Of a DNA stretch of 64,000 nt, positions 8,011-17,589 are shown one piece after another. The stretch lies in assembly GCF_913778665.1 (NCBI RefSeq), contig NZ_CAJYVQ010000008.1, positions 310,001 to 374,000 of the forward strand, read 5' to 3'. Source of the stretch: an uncultured Stenotrophomonas sp. GTDB taxonomy: Bacteria; Pseudomonadota; Gammaproteobacteria; Xanthomonadales; Xanthomonadaceae. The position numbers and the translations under genes are program-made. The notes under the pieces were generated by a model. It was not told the DNA's origin, did not search any database, and saw nothing but the letters and a program-made list of their open reading frames with translations. How positions within the stretch are numbered: position 1 is the stretch's first letter; the number at the start of each line of letters is the position of its first letter.

Positions 8011-9722
8011 CGCGGGCGAACAACATGCACGGGCGCTGGCCGCAGCAGGTCCTGGCGGCACTGCTGCTGTGGCTGCCGCTGTTGGCGTGGGCACAGCCGC
8101 GGGCATGGCTCGATCGTGATCGCATCGCGGTGGGCGATACGGTCACGCTCAATGTCGAGAGCGATCAGGGCGCACCGGACTTCACACCGCTGCGCAGCGA
8201 CTTCGACCTGAGCGGGCAGACCAGCAGCCGTCAGGTGGAGTGGAGCAATGGCAGCATGCAGCAGCGCAACCTGTACGGTGTCGCGCTGACCCCGCGGCGC
8301 AGTGGCGCGCTGGTGATTCCCGGTCTGGTGGTCGGCAGCGCACGCACCGCACCGCTGACCCTGCAGGTGGATGCAGCCACGGTGGCTGGTCCCGGCAGCA
8401 ACGCGATGGCCTTCATCGAGACGGTGGTCGATGACGAAACGCCCTACGTCCAGCAGAGCGTGGGCGTGGTGGTGCGGCTTTACTTCGCCGCACAGCTGGC
8501 CTCCGGCGAACTCGTGCTGGATACGCCGGCCGGTGCGTCGCTGCAGCGGGTGGGCGATGACCGCACCGATGTGCGTCAGGTCAATGGCCGGCGCTATAAC
8601 GTGGTCGAGCGCCGTTTCCTGCTGATTCCCGAACGCAGCGGCGCGTTGCGGTTGGCCGGTGCGCGCTTCAGCGGACGCAGTGCCGGTGGTTTCTTCGACG
8701 ATTTCTTCGGGGGGGGCGACGGGCGCATGAATGCCACCAGCGCCGACCGCACCCTGCAGGTGCAGGCACAGCCGGCGCAGGCACCGCAGCCTTGGCTGCC
8801 GCTGCAGAGCCTGCAGCTGCGCTATACCAGCGCGCCGACCCGTGCCCGTAGCGGCGAGGCCGCGAACGTGGTGGTCGAGGCCGTTGCCGAAGGCGCGACC
8901 CGCGCTCAGTTCACCGACCTGCCGGTGCCCGACCTCGGCAGCAGCGCGCAGGTGTTCGCCGAACCGGCGCAGTACGAGGAAACCTTCAATGGCAGCACGC
9001 CGAGGCTGAAGATCACCCGTCGCTATTCGATCGTGCCGCGCCAGCCGGGGGCGCTGGTGGTGCCGGGGCCGCGGCTGCCCTGGTGGGATGTGCGCAACGG
9101 CAAGGCACAGGAAGCCCGGTTGCCGGACCTGACACTGGAGGTTGCGGCCGGTAGCGGTGGCGCCGCTGCTTCGCCGGCGCCGCTGCCTCCGATTGATACC
9201 AATGCGGCATTGCCGGGCACCGATGCCCAGGACAGCCGTATCGCGGCGACCGATCCGCGTGCCAGCGGCCTGTCCGAACGGCCATGGCCCTGGATGGGCG
9301 CAGCGATCGGCGTGACGTTGCTGTGGTTGCTGACCCTGCTGTGGGGCTGGCAGCGTGGCCGCCGCCCCCGTGCTGCCGCGCCCGCGCTGGGCACACCGGC
9401 TGTGCCGACTGTGGCGAGCGGACGTGCCGGCTTGGCCGAGCTGCGCCGCGCGCTGGATGGCGAGGGCTTCGATCAGGTCGAAGCGCAGTTGTGCGCGATG
9501 GCCGGCGTTGAACGTATCGAGCAGGTCATCGCCCGGCTTGATGACCCGTCCCAGCGCGAGGTGTTGCAGGCGCTGCAGCAGGCACGCTGGGGCGGGCAGG
9601 GCGATCTGGCATCGCTGCGCGCGCGCCTGCGCGAGGCCTTCCGTGACGGACCGCACTGGTCGGCCATTGCTGGCCCCGCCGACACTGGCCTGGCGCCGCT
9701 GTATCCACCGCGGCGAACCTGA
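8007..9722 (+). CDS. BatD-like protein
   Basis: This 571-residue protein has a signal peptide (about residues 1-30, ending AWAQP), a large beta-rich periplasmic region with repeated GALVIPG/GALVVPGP motifs typical of BatD, one transmembrane helix near 428-447, and a basic cytoplasmic tail. A Gly/Asp stretch (FFDDFFGGGDGR) sits around residue 230. BatD is the usual last gene of MoxR/VWA operons. It overlaps the preceding gene by 4 bp. No terminator is obvious in the 57 bp before the next gene. Confidence 0.9.
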   Translation: MTRANNMHGRWPQQVLAALLLWLPLLAWAQPRAWLDRDRIAVGDTVTLNVESDQGAPDFTPLRSDFDLSGQTSSRQVEWSNGSMQQRNLYGVALTPRRSGALVIPGLVVGSARTAPLTLQVDAATVAGPGSNAMAFIETVVDDETPYVQQSVGVVVRLYFAAQLASGELVLDTPAGASLQRVGDDRTDVRQVNGRRYNVVERRFLLIPERSGALRLAGARFSGRSAGGFFDDFFGGGDGRMNATSADRTLQVQAQPAQAPQPWLPLQSLQLRYTSAPTRARSGEAANVVVEAVAEGATRAQFTDLPVPDLGSSAQVFAEPAQYEETFNGSTPRLKITRRYSIVPRQPGALVVPGPRLPWWDVRNGKAQEARLPDLTLEVAAGSGGAAASPAPLPPIDTNAALPGTDAQDSRIAATDPRASGLSERPWPWMGAAIGVTLLWLLTLLWGWQRGRRPRAAAPALGTPAVPTVASGRAGLAELRRALDGEGFDQVEAQLCAMAGVERIEQVIARLDDPSQREVLQALQQARWGGQGDLASLRARLREAFRDGPHWSAIAGPADTGLAPLYPPRRT

Positions 9723-9779
9723 ACCGGCGTCGCTTGCGGGCTTTGTTAGAGTGCATTCATTTTTCGAGGAAACCCGCGT

Positions 9780-11099
9780 ATGACAGCAGCTGCTGCCGAC
9801 AAGAAGAAGTTGCCCCTGCATTGGAAGATGGGCATCGGCTTTGCGATCGGCCTGGTCCTGGGACTGATCGTGCACGCCCTGGGCGGCAGCGTCGATGGTC
9901 TGCAGGCCGGTGCCAAGTGGGTAATGGACTACGTCACCACCCCCGCGTCGGGCCTGTTCCTCAACCTGATCTTCATGCTGATCGTGCCGCTGATCTTCTC
10001 GGCGCTGATCATGGGCGTGTCGGAGATGGGCGACATCCGCGCCCTCGGCCGCATCGGCTGGAAGACCCTGGCCTACACCGTGCTGCTGTCCGGCATTGCG
10101 GTGGGCATCGGCCTGGTGCTGGTCAACGTGCTCAAGCCAGGCGCCGGCGTCGACCCGCAGACGGCGGCGCTGATGCTGTCGGAGAACGCCGAGCGCAGCA
10201 AGGAAATCGTCGCTGGCATCCATGGCACGCCGAAGGGCATGGACATGCTGCTGTCGATCGTACCGAGCAACGTGCTGCAGGCGGCGTCGGACAACGGCGC
10301 GATCCTGTCGCTGATGTTCTTCGCGCTGATGTTCGGTATCGGCATGGTGCTGACCGACAACGAGAAGGTCGCCCCGCTGCGTCGCGCCATCGAAGGCGTG
10401 TTCGAAATCTCGATGACCCTGATCAACCTGGTCATCCGCCTGGCCCCGTACGCGGTGGCCTGCTTCATGTTCAACCTGGCCGCACTGTTCGGCTTCGAGC
10501 TGATCATCCGCCTTGGTGCCTACGTGGGCGTGGTGGTGCTGGCGCTGGGCCTGCACATGATCGTGACCTACGGCACCGCGGTGTGGCTGTCCGGCCGTTC
10601 GCCGCTGTCGTTCTTCCGCGATACCCAGGAAGCGACGGTGATGGCCTTCTCCACCGCCTCCAGCAATGCCACCCTGCCGACCGCGCTGCGCGTGGCCGAC
10701 CAGATGGGCCTGCCGCAGCGCGTCTCGCGCTTCGTGCTGACCGTGGGCGCCACCGCCAACCAGAACGGTACCGCGCTGTTCGAGGGCGTGACGGTGATCT
10801 TCCTGGCCCAGTTCTTCGGCGTGGACCTGAGCATCGGCCAGCAGTTCATGGTGATGGCCGTCTGCATCCTCGGCGGCATCGGTACCGCTGGCGTGCCGTC
10901 AGGCTCGCTGCCGGTGGTGGCGATGATCTGCGCCATGGTCGGCGTGAACCCGCTGGGCATCGGTCTGATCCTGGGCGTGAACCACTTCCTGGACATGTGC
11001 CGCACCGCGCTGAACGTGACCGGCGATCTGGCCCTGACCACCTTGGTGGCCAAGGGCGAGTCGCACGACGGTCCGGCGCTGGCCCCGCACCAGGACTGA
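9780..11099 (+). CDS. Dicarboxylate/amino acid:cation symporter (DAACS family)
   Basis: This 439-residue inner-membrane protein has about eight helices plus the two re-entrant loops of the DAACS/SDF family. The serine-rich hairpin STASSNATLPTAL, the substrate/cation motif NQNGTALFEG and the second loop GIGTAGVPSGSLPVV are all intact. Family members take up C4-dicarboxylates, glutamate or aspartate with Na+ or H+; the exact substrate cannot be read here. A clear GAGGAAA Shine-Dalgarno (about 9766-9772) precedes ATG 9780. It is followed by a GGGGTC palindrome that ends in TTTT and probably terminates the transcript. Confidence 0.92.
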   Translation: MTAAAADKKKLPLHWKMGIGFAIGLVLGLIVHALGGSVDGLQAGAKWVMDYVTTPASGLFLNLIFMLIVPLIFSALIMGVSEMGDIRALGRIGWKTLAYTVLLSGIAVGIGLVLVNVLKPGAGVDPQTAALMLSENAERSKEIVAGIHGTPKGMDMLLSIVPSNVLQAASDNGAILSLMFFALMFGIGMVLTDNEKVAPLRRAIEGVFEISMTLINLVIRLAPYAVACFMFNLAALFGFELIIRLGAYVGVVVLALGLHMIVTYGTAVWLSGRSPLSFFRDTQEATVMAFSTASSNATLPTALRVADQMGLPQRVSRFVLTVGATANQNGTALFEGVTVIFLAQFFGVDLSIGQQFMVMAVCILGGIGTAGVPSGSLPVVAMICAMVGVNPLGIGLILGVNHFLDMCRTALNVTGDLALTTLVAKGESHDGPALAPHQD

Positions 11100-11127
11100 G
11101 CGCGGGACCACTGCTGGTGACCTGATC

Positions 11128-11170
11128 GGGGTCGGATTCCATTCCTCTGGGAATGGATCCGACCCCTTTT
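11128..11170 (+). terminator. GGGGTC-family palindrome, terminator-like
   Basis: A 17-bp stem runs from GGGGTCGGAT to ATCCGACCCC, with one bulged T and a short loop. It starts 28 bp after the symporter stop and is followed by TTTT. The outer bases match a family also seen at 27430, 31305, 34601, 34661, 44564, 50374 and 59898. Confidence 0.75.
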
Positions 11171-11313
11171 CACATGCGGAATCCAGCGGAAATCCTGACG
11201 TTGCAGGCCAGCCGCCGGCACGACCGGGCACGGTGGGCTGACCCCCCGCCCGGCGACTATGGGACAATAGGCCGCCCGCACGTCCGCGGCCGCCTCCCGA
11301 TTCCGACAGAACC

Positions 11314-13311
11314 ATGACGCAGCCTACCCGTCGCCAGTTGGCCAACGCCATCCGCTTCCTTGCCGCCGATGCGGTTGAAACCGCAAAGTCCGGCCACCCC
11401 GGCATGCCCATGGGCATGGCCGACATCGCCGAAGTCCTCTGGAACGACTACCTCCGCCATAACCCGAGCAATCCGCACTGGTTCAACCGCGACCGTTTCG
11501 TGCTGTCCAACGGCCACGGTTCGATGCTGCAGTACGCGCTGCTGCACCTGAGCGGTTACGATCTGCCGATCGAGCAGCTGAAGCTGTTCCGCCAGCTGGG
11601 CAGCCACACCGCCGGCCATCCGGAACGCCATGAGACCCCGGGCGTGGAAACCACCACCGGCCCGCTGGGCCAGGGTTTCGCCAATGCCGTGGGCTTCGCC
11701 TTGGCCGAGAAGCTGCTGGCACAGCGCTTCAACCGCCCGGAGCTGGAAGTGGTCGACCACCGCACCTGGGTGTTCATGGGCGATGGCTGCCTGATGGAAG
11801 GCGTGTCGCATGAAGCGGCGTCGCTGGCCGGTACCTGGGGCCTGCACAAGCTGGTCTGCTTCTGGGACAACAACCACATCTCCATCGACGGCAACGTCGA
11901 GGGCTGGTTCACCGACAACACCCCGGAGCGTTTCGAAGCCTACGGCTGGAACGTGGTCCGTGACGTCGACGGCCATGACCCGGAAAGCATCAAGGCCGGC
12001 ATCGAGGCCGCGCTGTCGCAGAGCGACAAGCCGACCCTGATCTGCTGCCGCACCACCATTGGTTTTGGTTCGCCGAACAAGGGGGGCAAGGAATCCAGCC
12101 ACGGTGCCCCGCTGGGCAAGGACGAACTGGAAGCCACCCGCAAGCAGCTGGGCTGGGAATACGGCCCGTTCGAGATCCCGCAGGCGATCTACGACGGCTG
12201 GCGCGCCGATGGCGCCGGCACCCTGCGCCAGGCCGAGTGGGAACAGCTGTTCGACAAGTACGCCAGCCAGTACCCGGGCGAAGCCGCTGAACTGACCCGC
12301 CGTTCGCACGGCGAGCTGCCGGCCGACTTTGTTGCCAAGGCCGACGCCTACATCGCCCAGGTGGCCGCTGAAGGCCCGACGATCGCCTCGCGCAAGGCCT
12401 CGCAGCTGGCGATTGAAGCGTTTGCGCCGCTCCTGCCGGAAATCGTCGGCGGCTCGGCCGACCTGGCGCACTCCAACCTGACCTTGTGGAAGGGCAGCAC
12501 ATCGGTTGCCAGCGACGACGCCAACGCCAACTACGTGTACTACGGCGTGCGCGAGTTCGGCATGACCGCCATTGCCAACGGCCTGGCCCTGCACGGTGGC
12601 TTCATTCCGTTCGACGCCACCTTCCTGGTGTTCAGCGACTACGCCCGCAACGGCGTGCGCATGAGCGCGCTGATCCCGGCCCACGCCATCCATGTCTACA
12701 CCCACGACTCGATCGGCCTGGGCGAAGACGGCCCGACCCACCAGCCGGTGGAGCACCTGGCCTCGCTGCGCTACATCCCGAACAACGACGTGTGGCGCCC
12801 GTGCGATGCCGTTGAATCGGCAGTGAGCTGGAAGGCCGCGATCACCCGCCAGGACGGCCCGAGCTGCCTGGTGTTCAGCCGCCAGAACCTGCCGCACCAG
12901 CCGCGCAACGCCGAGCAGATCGCACAGATCGAGCGCGGCGGTTACGTGCTGGCCGATGCCGCCGGTACCCCGGACGTGATCCTGATCGCCACCGGTTCGG
13001 AAGTCTCGCTGGCCACCGAAGCCAAGGCCCAGCTGGATGCGGCCGGCCTCAAGACCCGCGTGGTCTCGATGCCGTCCACCGACGTGTTCCTGCGCCAGGA
13101 TGCGGCTTACCGTGAATCGGTGCTGCCCAACGCCGTGCGCAAGCGCGTGGCCGTGGAAGCCGGCGTCACCGGTTTCTGGCGCCAGTTTGTCGGCCTGGAC
13201 GGCGCGGTGATCGGTATCGACACCTTCGGTGCTTCGGCCCCGGCCGATCAGCTGTACAAGCACTTCGGCATCACTACCGCCCACGTGGTGGAAGCCGCCA
13301 AGGCCCTGTAA
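11314..13311 (+). CDS. tkt: Transketolase
   Basis: The 665-residue protein is full length for a bacterial transketolase, which moves two-carbon units between sugar phosphates in the pentose phosphate pathway. It has the N-terminal [18 protein letters not shown], the thiamine diphosphate motif GDGCLMEG...DNNHISIDG, the pyrimidine-domain signature [13 protein letters not shown] (near 470), and a C-terminal domain with [11 protein letters not shown]. The 214-bp upstream region carries a GGGGTC palindrome and presumably the promoter. A GC-rich hairpin terminator follows. It links functionally to the glycolytic genes further down the window but is not in an operon with them. Confidence 0.97.
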   Translation: MTQPTRRQLANAIRFLAADAVETAKSGHPGMPMGMADIAEVLWNDYLRHNPSNPHWFNRDRFVLSNGHGSMLQYALLHLSGYDLPIEQLKLFRQLGSHTAGHPERHETPGVETTTGPLGQGFANAVGFALAEKLLAQRFNRPELEVVDHRTWVFMGDGCLMEGVSHEAASLAGTWGLHKLVCFWDNNHISIDGNVEGWFTDNTPERFEAYGWNVVRDVDGHDPESIKAGIEAALSQSDKPTLICCRTTIGFGSPNKGGKESSHGAPLGKDELEATRKQLGWEYGPFEIPQAIYDGWRADGAGTLRQAEWEQLFDKYASQYPGEAAELTRRSHGELPADFVAKADAYIAQVAAEGPTIASRKASQLAIEAFAPLLPEIVGGSADLAHSNLTLWKGSTSVASDDANANYVYYGVREFGMTAIANGLALHGGFIPFDATFLVFSDYARNGVRMSALIPAHAIHVYTHDSIGLGEDGPTHQPVEHLASLRYIPNNDVWRPCDAVESAVSWKAAITRQDGPSCLVFSRQNLPHQPRNAEQIAQIERGGYVLADAAGTPDVILIATGSEVSLATEAKAQLDAAGLKTRVVSMPSTDVFLRQDAAYRESVLPNAVRKRVAVEAGVTGFWRQFVGLDGAVIGIDTFGASAPADQLYKHFGITTAHVVEAAKAL

Positions 13312-13333
13312 GCAGCTTCGCGGAGCAATGAAG

Positions 13334-13365
13334 AAGGGCCGGCGCACGCCGGCCTTTCCTTTTCT
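13334..13365 (+). terminator. Terminator after tkt
   Basis: A GGCCGGC/GCCGGCC stem extended by A-U pairs is followed by TTTCCTTTTC, 22 bp after the tkt stop. It ends at the stop codon of the converging gene and may work in both directions. Confidence 0.8.
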
Positions 13366-15317
13366 CAGGCGGTATGCGCCAGCGCCAGGCGCAGCAGGCG
13401 TGCGTTCAAGCGCTCGTCGAAATTCTTCGGCGCCTGCAGGCCCATGCGTTGCAGGTACACCGCATCGCCGTCGCCGGCCGGTTGTCGCAGCGCGGCCCAG
13501 ACCGTGCGCAGCTTGTCGCCACGGGTCTGCGTGTTGGCCTTCAGCCAACCCAGTGCCTTCACCAGCGCCTGCTCGATCTCGTTGAAATCGCTGCCGAGCG
13601 GATAGTCCGGCAGGCTGCCATCGGCGCGGAACGGTGCCAGTGCCGCGGCCAATGCCTGCGGCGTGTTGCGCTGCAGGCGCTCGGGATCCGGCTGCGTGGC
13701 CTTCAACAGCTTGCGCGCGGCCTGCGCCTGTTGCAGCAGGCCACCTTGGAACGGCGCTTCGGTGATCGCCGTCATCGCATGCACGCAGTCCTCGTCGGTC
13801 AAGCCACGCAGGTCGGCGATGCCGTATTCGTTGAGGTAGATATCGCGAAGGTGGCGCGGAATAGTGGTGTGCCCGTAGTTCCAGCGCACGTTGGATTCGC
13901 GTTGGCCCTTGTCATCGCGCGCGGCGCGGAACATCAGCACGCTGCGCGCTTCCGGCAGGGCATGTGCCATCGCCACGAAGTTGTACTGGCCGCCCACGCC
14001 GGATACCACGCGACCATCGTCCAGCGCATCTGAGACGGCGGCGCCCAGTGCGGTGGCCATCATGCACGAGTTGAAGAATCGGGCATGCCGGCGTTGCAGG
14101 CGTTCCAGCCTCTCGTTGCCGCCGTACAGCTGGTTGATCTCGCTGATGCGGCGCATGCCGATCGCGCGGCACTCATCCTCCGGCAGCGTGCGCAGCCACT
14201 CGTAGAATTCTGGCGAGCCGAGGTAGAAGGCGCCGTGCAGGTATTCGCCCTCGGCAGCCAGCGTGGCGTGGTCGATCGACAGCGTGCTGCCGTTCTCGAT
14301 GCGTTGCATCAGCGCCAGGTCGTCGTGCACCTTGCGCTTGATCACCCCGGTCTGCACCAGCCGGCGGAAGCCCTCGTTGAGCATTTCGCTGCAGCCGTAC
14401 AGGCCGACCTCGAACGGATCCAGCCCGCCGATTTCCTGCACCAGCGGGTGGCTGGCCAGCTGCGGGTCCAGTGCATGCAGTACGCGGCGGTAGCGCGCAT
14501 TGTCGGTGTGGCGCAGCACAAGCGCATGGCTCAGTGCATCGGCCAGCGTGCCGATGCCGATCTGCAGGGTACCGCCGTCGCGGACCAGGGTGCTGGCATA
14601 CAGGCCGATGGCGTAGTCGGCATCGCCGACCGGCTGCCGCGGCAGGCCGAACAGTGCCGGGTACGGCGGTGGCGGGGTGATCACCAGATCGAAGAACGAC
14701 ACATCCACCGTGGCCGAACCGCCCAGGTAGGGCAGCTGCGGGTCGATCTCGGCGATCAGCAGGGGCCGCGGAAGGCCACGCGCTGCAATGGCATCGAGCG
14801 TGTCCTGGGTGATGTCGTTGTTGCACGACAGCGACAGCCGGCGATCACCCGCCCGCATCGCCACCTTCTGCACGATTACCTGCGGCGCGCGCTGGGCGAC
14901 CGCGTCGGCGGCGTGGGTGTAGTTCAGGCTGGTATAGCTGGACTGCGCCTGGCGCGAACCGAGCAGGGCGCCGGATTGCATGTAGAACTCTTCCACCTGC
15001 ACATGTGCCGGCAGCGCGTCGCGTGCGATCGCATCGGCATAGGCCAGACGCGGGAAATCGTCGCCGAAATGGCGCTGCGCGAACGGTGCCATGAAGCGCG
15101 CTTCCAGGCCGTTGCCGCGCGCCTTCGGCGGGTTCAACGATAGCGCGGTATACAGCTGCAACGGCCGCGACGGGTCGTGCTCGACGCGCGCGTACAGGGC
15201 ATTGAGCAGCCGGTGCGGCTTGCCCAGTGCCAGCGGTGCCCCGATCCGCAACGGCCCTTCCACGCGCGCAAACAACCAGTCGACAGCGGCGTCCAGGTCG
15301 GTGAGGTGTTCGGTCAT
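13365..15317 (-). CDS. Acetyl-CoA hydrolase/transferase family protein
   Basis: The 650-residue protein resembles the acetyl-CoA hydrolase/CoA-transferase family. Its C-terminal half has SGVGGQYNFVAMAHAL (about residue 440) and NEYGIADLRGLTDEDC, both characteristic of these CoA transferases. It probably moves CoA between short carboxylic acids or hydrolyses an acyl-CoA; the substrate is not determinable. It is longer than the usual 430-500 residues, with an extended N-terminus. The frame is open upstream to 15419, but ATG 15317 (MTEHLTDLD) is preferred because the extra 34 residues overlap the neighbouring gene and are low complexity. The flavin reductase gene lies just upstream on the same strand. 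Confidence 0.85.
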   Translation of the reverse strand: MTEHLTDLDAAVDWLFARVEGPLRIGAPLALGKPHRLLNALYARVEHDPSRPLQLYTALSLNPPKARGNGLEARFMAPFAQRHFGDDFPRLAYADAIARDALPAHVQVEEFYMQSGALLGSRQAQSSYTSLNYTHAADAVAQRAPQVIVQKVAMRAGDRRLSLSCNNDITQDTLDAIAARGLPRPLLIAEIDPQLPYLGGSATVDVSFFDLVITPPPPYPALFGLPRQPVGDADYAIGLYASTLVRDGGTLQIGIGTLADALSHALVLRHTDNARYRRVLHALDPQLASHPLVQEIGGLDPFEVGLYGCSEMLNEGFRRLVQTGVIKRKVHDDLALMQRIENGSTLSIDHATLAAEGEYLHGAFYLGSPEFYEWLRTLPEDECRAIGMRRISEINQLYGGNERLERLQRRHARFFNSCMMATALGAAVSDALDDGRVVSGVGGQYNFVAMAHALPEARSVLMFRAARDDKGQRESNVRWNYGHTTIPRHLRDIYLNEYGIADLRGLTDEDCVHAMTAITEAPFQGGLLQQAQAARKLLKATQPDPERLQRNTPQALAAALAPFRADGSLPDYPLGSDFNEIEQALVKALGWLKANTQTRGDKLRTVWAALRQPAGDGDAVYLQRMGLQAPKNFDERLNARLLRLALAHTA

Positions 15318-15351
15318 GCGCGGCAGTCCTGCGTGTGGGGGAGTGCTGGCA

Positions 15352-15909
15352 TTACAGCATGTCGGGCTTGAACCGCCGTCGACGCGAGACTTCGGCGCCG
15401 GCCACCATGAACTGCCCATCGCCGCGGTAGTGCACCGTGCGCGGCAGCTTCGGCCGTGGCGCTACGTGTGCGCGCACGATTTCCCAGATGAACAGGTTGC
15501 TCGATGCCACCTGGCTGTCGTCGTACAAGCGGCATTCGAAGTTCGAGTGGCATTGCCCGACCAGTGGCGCGCCGACCTCGCGTGCGGGCAGCGCGTCGAG
15601 GCCGAACCGGGCGAACTTGTCGACCTCGCGGCCGCTGCAGTTGCCGATGTCGACCACGGTATCGAGCAACTCCACGCCGGGGAGGTTGATCACGCACTCG
15701 CCACTGCCGACGGCCAGTGCATGGCTGTGGTTCTCATTCCACAGGTAGGTGGCGACCAGCGACGGCGAGAAGCCCATCACCATGTGCCAGCCCATCGTCA
15801 TCAGGTTGCGCTGGCCGCGCCAGGCGGTGCTGACCAGCACGATCGGGCCGGGTTCGAGGAAGCGGCGGGCCTGCTCGACCGGAAAGTCCTTCTTGGGCAG
15901 CGCTTTCAT
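15352..15909 (-). CDS. Flavin reductase-like domain protein
   Basis: This 185-residue protein matches the flavin reductase-like (split beta-barrel) fold: an N-terminal PIVLVSTAWRGQRNLMTMGW segment binding FMN, SPSLVATYLW, and ECVINLPGVELLDTV. Members bind FMN and either reduce free flavin or act as small flavoproteins; the electron donor cannot be read. It is the upstream gene of a probable two-gene unit with the CoA-transferase-like gene, 34 bp apart. Its start is 119 bp from the divergent BlaI-like gene, so the intergenic region holds promoters for both. Confidence 0.85.
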   Translation of the reverse strand: MKALPKKDFPVEQARRFLEPGPIVLVSTAWRGQRNLMTMGWHMVMGFSPSLVATYLWNENHSHALAVGSGECVINLPGVELLDTVVDIGNCSGREVDKFARFGLDALPAREVGAPLVGQCHSNFECRLYDDSQVASSNLFIWEIVRAHVAPRPKLPRTVHYRGDGQFMVAGAEVSRRRRFKPDML

Positions 15910-15973
15910 CCGGGGCCTGGTGGCGGGAGGAACCGATGCTGGCTCAGCCGGGATGAACCCACAGTCGAGGAGC

Positions 15974-16028
15974 TTGACAGGCGGATTGATTACGCGCGTA
16001 ATCGCGCTGTCGATTACGGATGTAAATC
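15974..16028 (+). promoter_or_regulatory. Promoter and two palindromic operators of the BlaI-like gene
   Basis: A consensus TTGACA at 15974-15979 is followed, 17 bp later, by a -10-like CGTAAT (15997-16002). The perfect 16-bp palindrome GATTACGCGCGTAATC (15988-16003) covers the spacer and the -10. A second, imperfect dyad GATTAC-N4-GTAAATC (16012-16028) abuts the start codon. Repressor bound at either would block transcription. This is the arrangement expected for autorepression by the BlaI-like protein; the assignment is inferred, not shown. Confidence 0.75.
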
Positions 16029-16394
16029 ATGCCGCCGATCAGCGAAGCCGAGACCGTTGTGATGGAGGTGCTGTGGCAGCAGGCACCGCGTAGCGCCGAA
16101 GACGTGGTTGCCGCGCTGGCGCATCGCGACTGGGCCGAGCCGACCATCAAGACCCTGCTCAACCGACTGCTGACCAAGGGCGCGATCGCCGCCGAGCGTG
16201 ACGGCCGGCGCTACCTGTACCGGCCGCTGCTGCGGCGGCAGGCGTGGGTGGAAGCGCAGAGCCAGGACTTCATTGGCCGCGTCTTCGAGGGCCGCGTGGC
16301 GCCGCTGGTGGCGCACTTCAGCGAACGTGGGCAGCTGAGCGCGCAGGACATTGCCGAACTGAAGAAGCTGATCCAGGGGCTGGACCATGACTGA
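16029..16394 (+). CDS. BlaI/MecI-family transcriptional repressor
   Basis: The 121-residue protein is a winged-helix repressor of the BlaI/MecI/CopY family. The N-terminal MPPISEAETVVMEVLWQQAPRS start, the recognition helix region EPTIKTLLNRLLTKGAI and wing GRRYLYRPLL are typical, and a C-terminal helical dimerisation region follows. In the classical system, proteolysis by an M56 membrane protease lifts repression. The next gene encodes exactly such a protease domain and overlaps by 8 bp. The start codon directly follows a palindrome, with no strong ribosome binding site. What signal the system senses is unknown; no beta-lactamase gene is adjacent. Confidence 0.92.
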   Translation: MPPISEAETVVMEVLWQQAPRSAEDVVAALAHRDWAEPTIKTLLNRLLTKGAIAAERDGRRYLYRPLLRRQAWVEAQSQDFIGRVFEGRVAPLVAHFSERGQLSAQDIAELKKLIQGLDHD

Positions 16395-17589
16395 GCTGCT
16401 CGATGGGCTGTGGCAGGCCAGCCTGTGGCTGGCAGTGGGCGCGCTGTTGCTGGCGGCACTGCGACCGCTGCTGGTGAGCCTGGGCGGCGCCGGGCTGGCC
16501 TATCGCAGCTGGTGGCTGCTGCCGTTGCTGCTGGTGACCTTGCTGCTGCCATTGCCACGGGCTGCGGTGTTGCAGCACGTGCCGACAGTGCCGCTGAAAG
16601 TGGTGCCGGGGGCCGTGGATGGACTGACCGGGCAATCACTTCCGTGGGTCCTGCTGGTGCTGCTGGCATGGGCGCTGGGCATGGGTATCTGCCTGCTGCG
16701 CGAACTGCGTGCGCAGCACCGTTTCGAACGCAGCATGGGCCCACTGCGTGCGCGCGCCGACGGCAGCTGGCAGGCCAGCGGGGATCCCGGGCTGCCGGCG
16801 CTGGTCGGCCTGTGGCGGCCGCGCATCGTGGTCGGCCCGGCATTCGATCAACAGTTCACCGCACGGGAACGGCACCTGATCCTGCAGCACGAGGACAACC
16901 ATCGCCGCCATGGCGACCACTGGGCCAACGGTTTCCTGCTGCTGATGCGCGCAGTGTTCTGGTTCCACCCGCTGCTGCCATGGGCCGCGCGCCGCTTCCT
17001 GCGCGATCAGGAACTGGCCTGCGATGCCCGCACCATCGGTCCGCAGCCTGCGCTGCGCGGCCTCTATGCCAGCACGCTGCTCAAGGCGCAGCTGGTCCAC
17101 CCGGTTGCGCCCGCGGTTTGCCATTGGCGTAGCCAACCCGTGTTGAAGGAGCGTATCGCCATGTTGAAGCAGTCCAAGCGGAAGGCATTGTTGTGGGTGC
17201 CGGGGCAGGTGCTGGTGGTTGGGGTGTGCGTGGGAATGGGCGCAGTGGCATGGGCCAGCCAGAGCGGTGCGATGGCGGATGGCGTCGCCGTGGCCGTCAT
17301 GGACCGGGAGATCCAGGTCGACAAGATGCCGCCGCCGTCGTATCCGAAGTCGGCAGTCGAACAGCGCCAGGAGGGGGTGGTGACCCTGCGCGTTGAAGTG
17401 GATGCCAAAGGCCATCCCAGCGATGTCCGCGTGCTCGGCGCAACCAATCCAGGCGTGTTCGATGCGGCGTCGATCGCCGCTGCGCGGAGCTGGAACTATC
17501 GCCCCGCGATGAAGAATGGCAAGCCGGTCGCAGGAGCGGTGAAGATACCGATCACCTACGCCATGGACGGCAACGAGGACGGCCAGTGA
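16387..17589 (+). CDS. M56 (BlaR1-type) metallopeptidase with C-terminal TonB domain
   Basis: The 400-residue membrane protein has N-terminal helices (about 13-30, 40-58, 84-104) and an M56 zinc-protease domain with HEDNH (168-172) and a likely third ligand in QELACDA (Glu209). Another helix lies near 268-290, and a TonB C-terminal-type domain fills 315-392 (VTLRVEVDAKGHPSDVRVLG). BlaR1 normally ends in a penicillin-binding sensor; here a TonB_C fold takes its place. By family logic it cleaves the BlaI-like repressor encoded just upstream. The ligand of the TonB-like domain is unknown. It overlaps both neighbours (8 bp and 4 bp). Confidence 0.9.
   Translation: MTELLDGLWQASLWLAVGALLLAALRPLLVSLGGAGLAYRSWWLLPLLLVTLLLPLPRAAVLQHVPTVPLKVVPGAVDGLTGQSLPWVLLVLLAWALGMGICLLRELRAQHRFERSMGPLRARADGSWQASGDPGLPALVGLWRPRIVVGPAFDQQFTARERHLILQHEDNHRRHGDHWANGFLLLMRAVFWFHPLLPWAARRFLRDQELACDARTIGPQPALRGLYASTLLKAQLVHPVAPAVCHWRSQPVLKERIAMLKQSKRKALLWVPGQVLVVGVCVGMGAVAWASQSGAMADGVAVAVMDREIQVDKMPPPSYPKSAVEQRQEGVVTLRVEVDAKGHPSDVRVLGATNPGVFDAASIAAARSWNYRPAMKNGKPVAGAVKIPITYAMDGNEDGQ

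Noticed and set aside
7623..10556. 977-codon open frame on the minus strand
   Set aside because: It is antisense to the VWA/TPR, BatD and symporter genes, is rich in His/Gln/Arg/Gly as expected for the reverse frame of GC-rich coding DNA, and has no recognisable domain.
11257..13548. 763-codon open frame antisense to transketolase
   Set aside because: It has shadow-frame composition (Val/Gly/His/Arg-rich), and the plus-strand transketolase is unambiguous.
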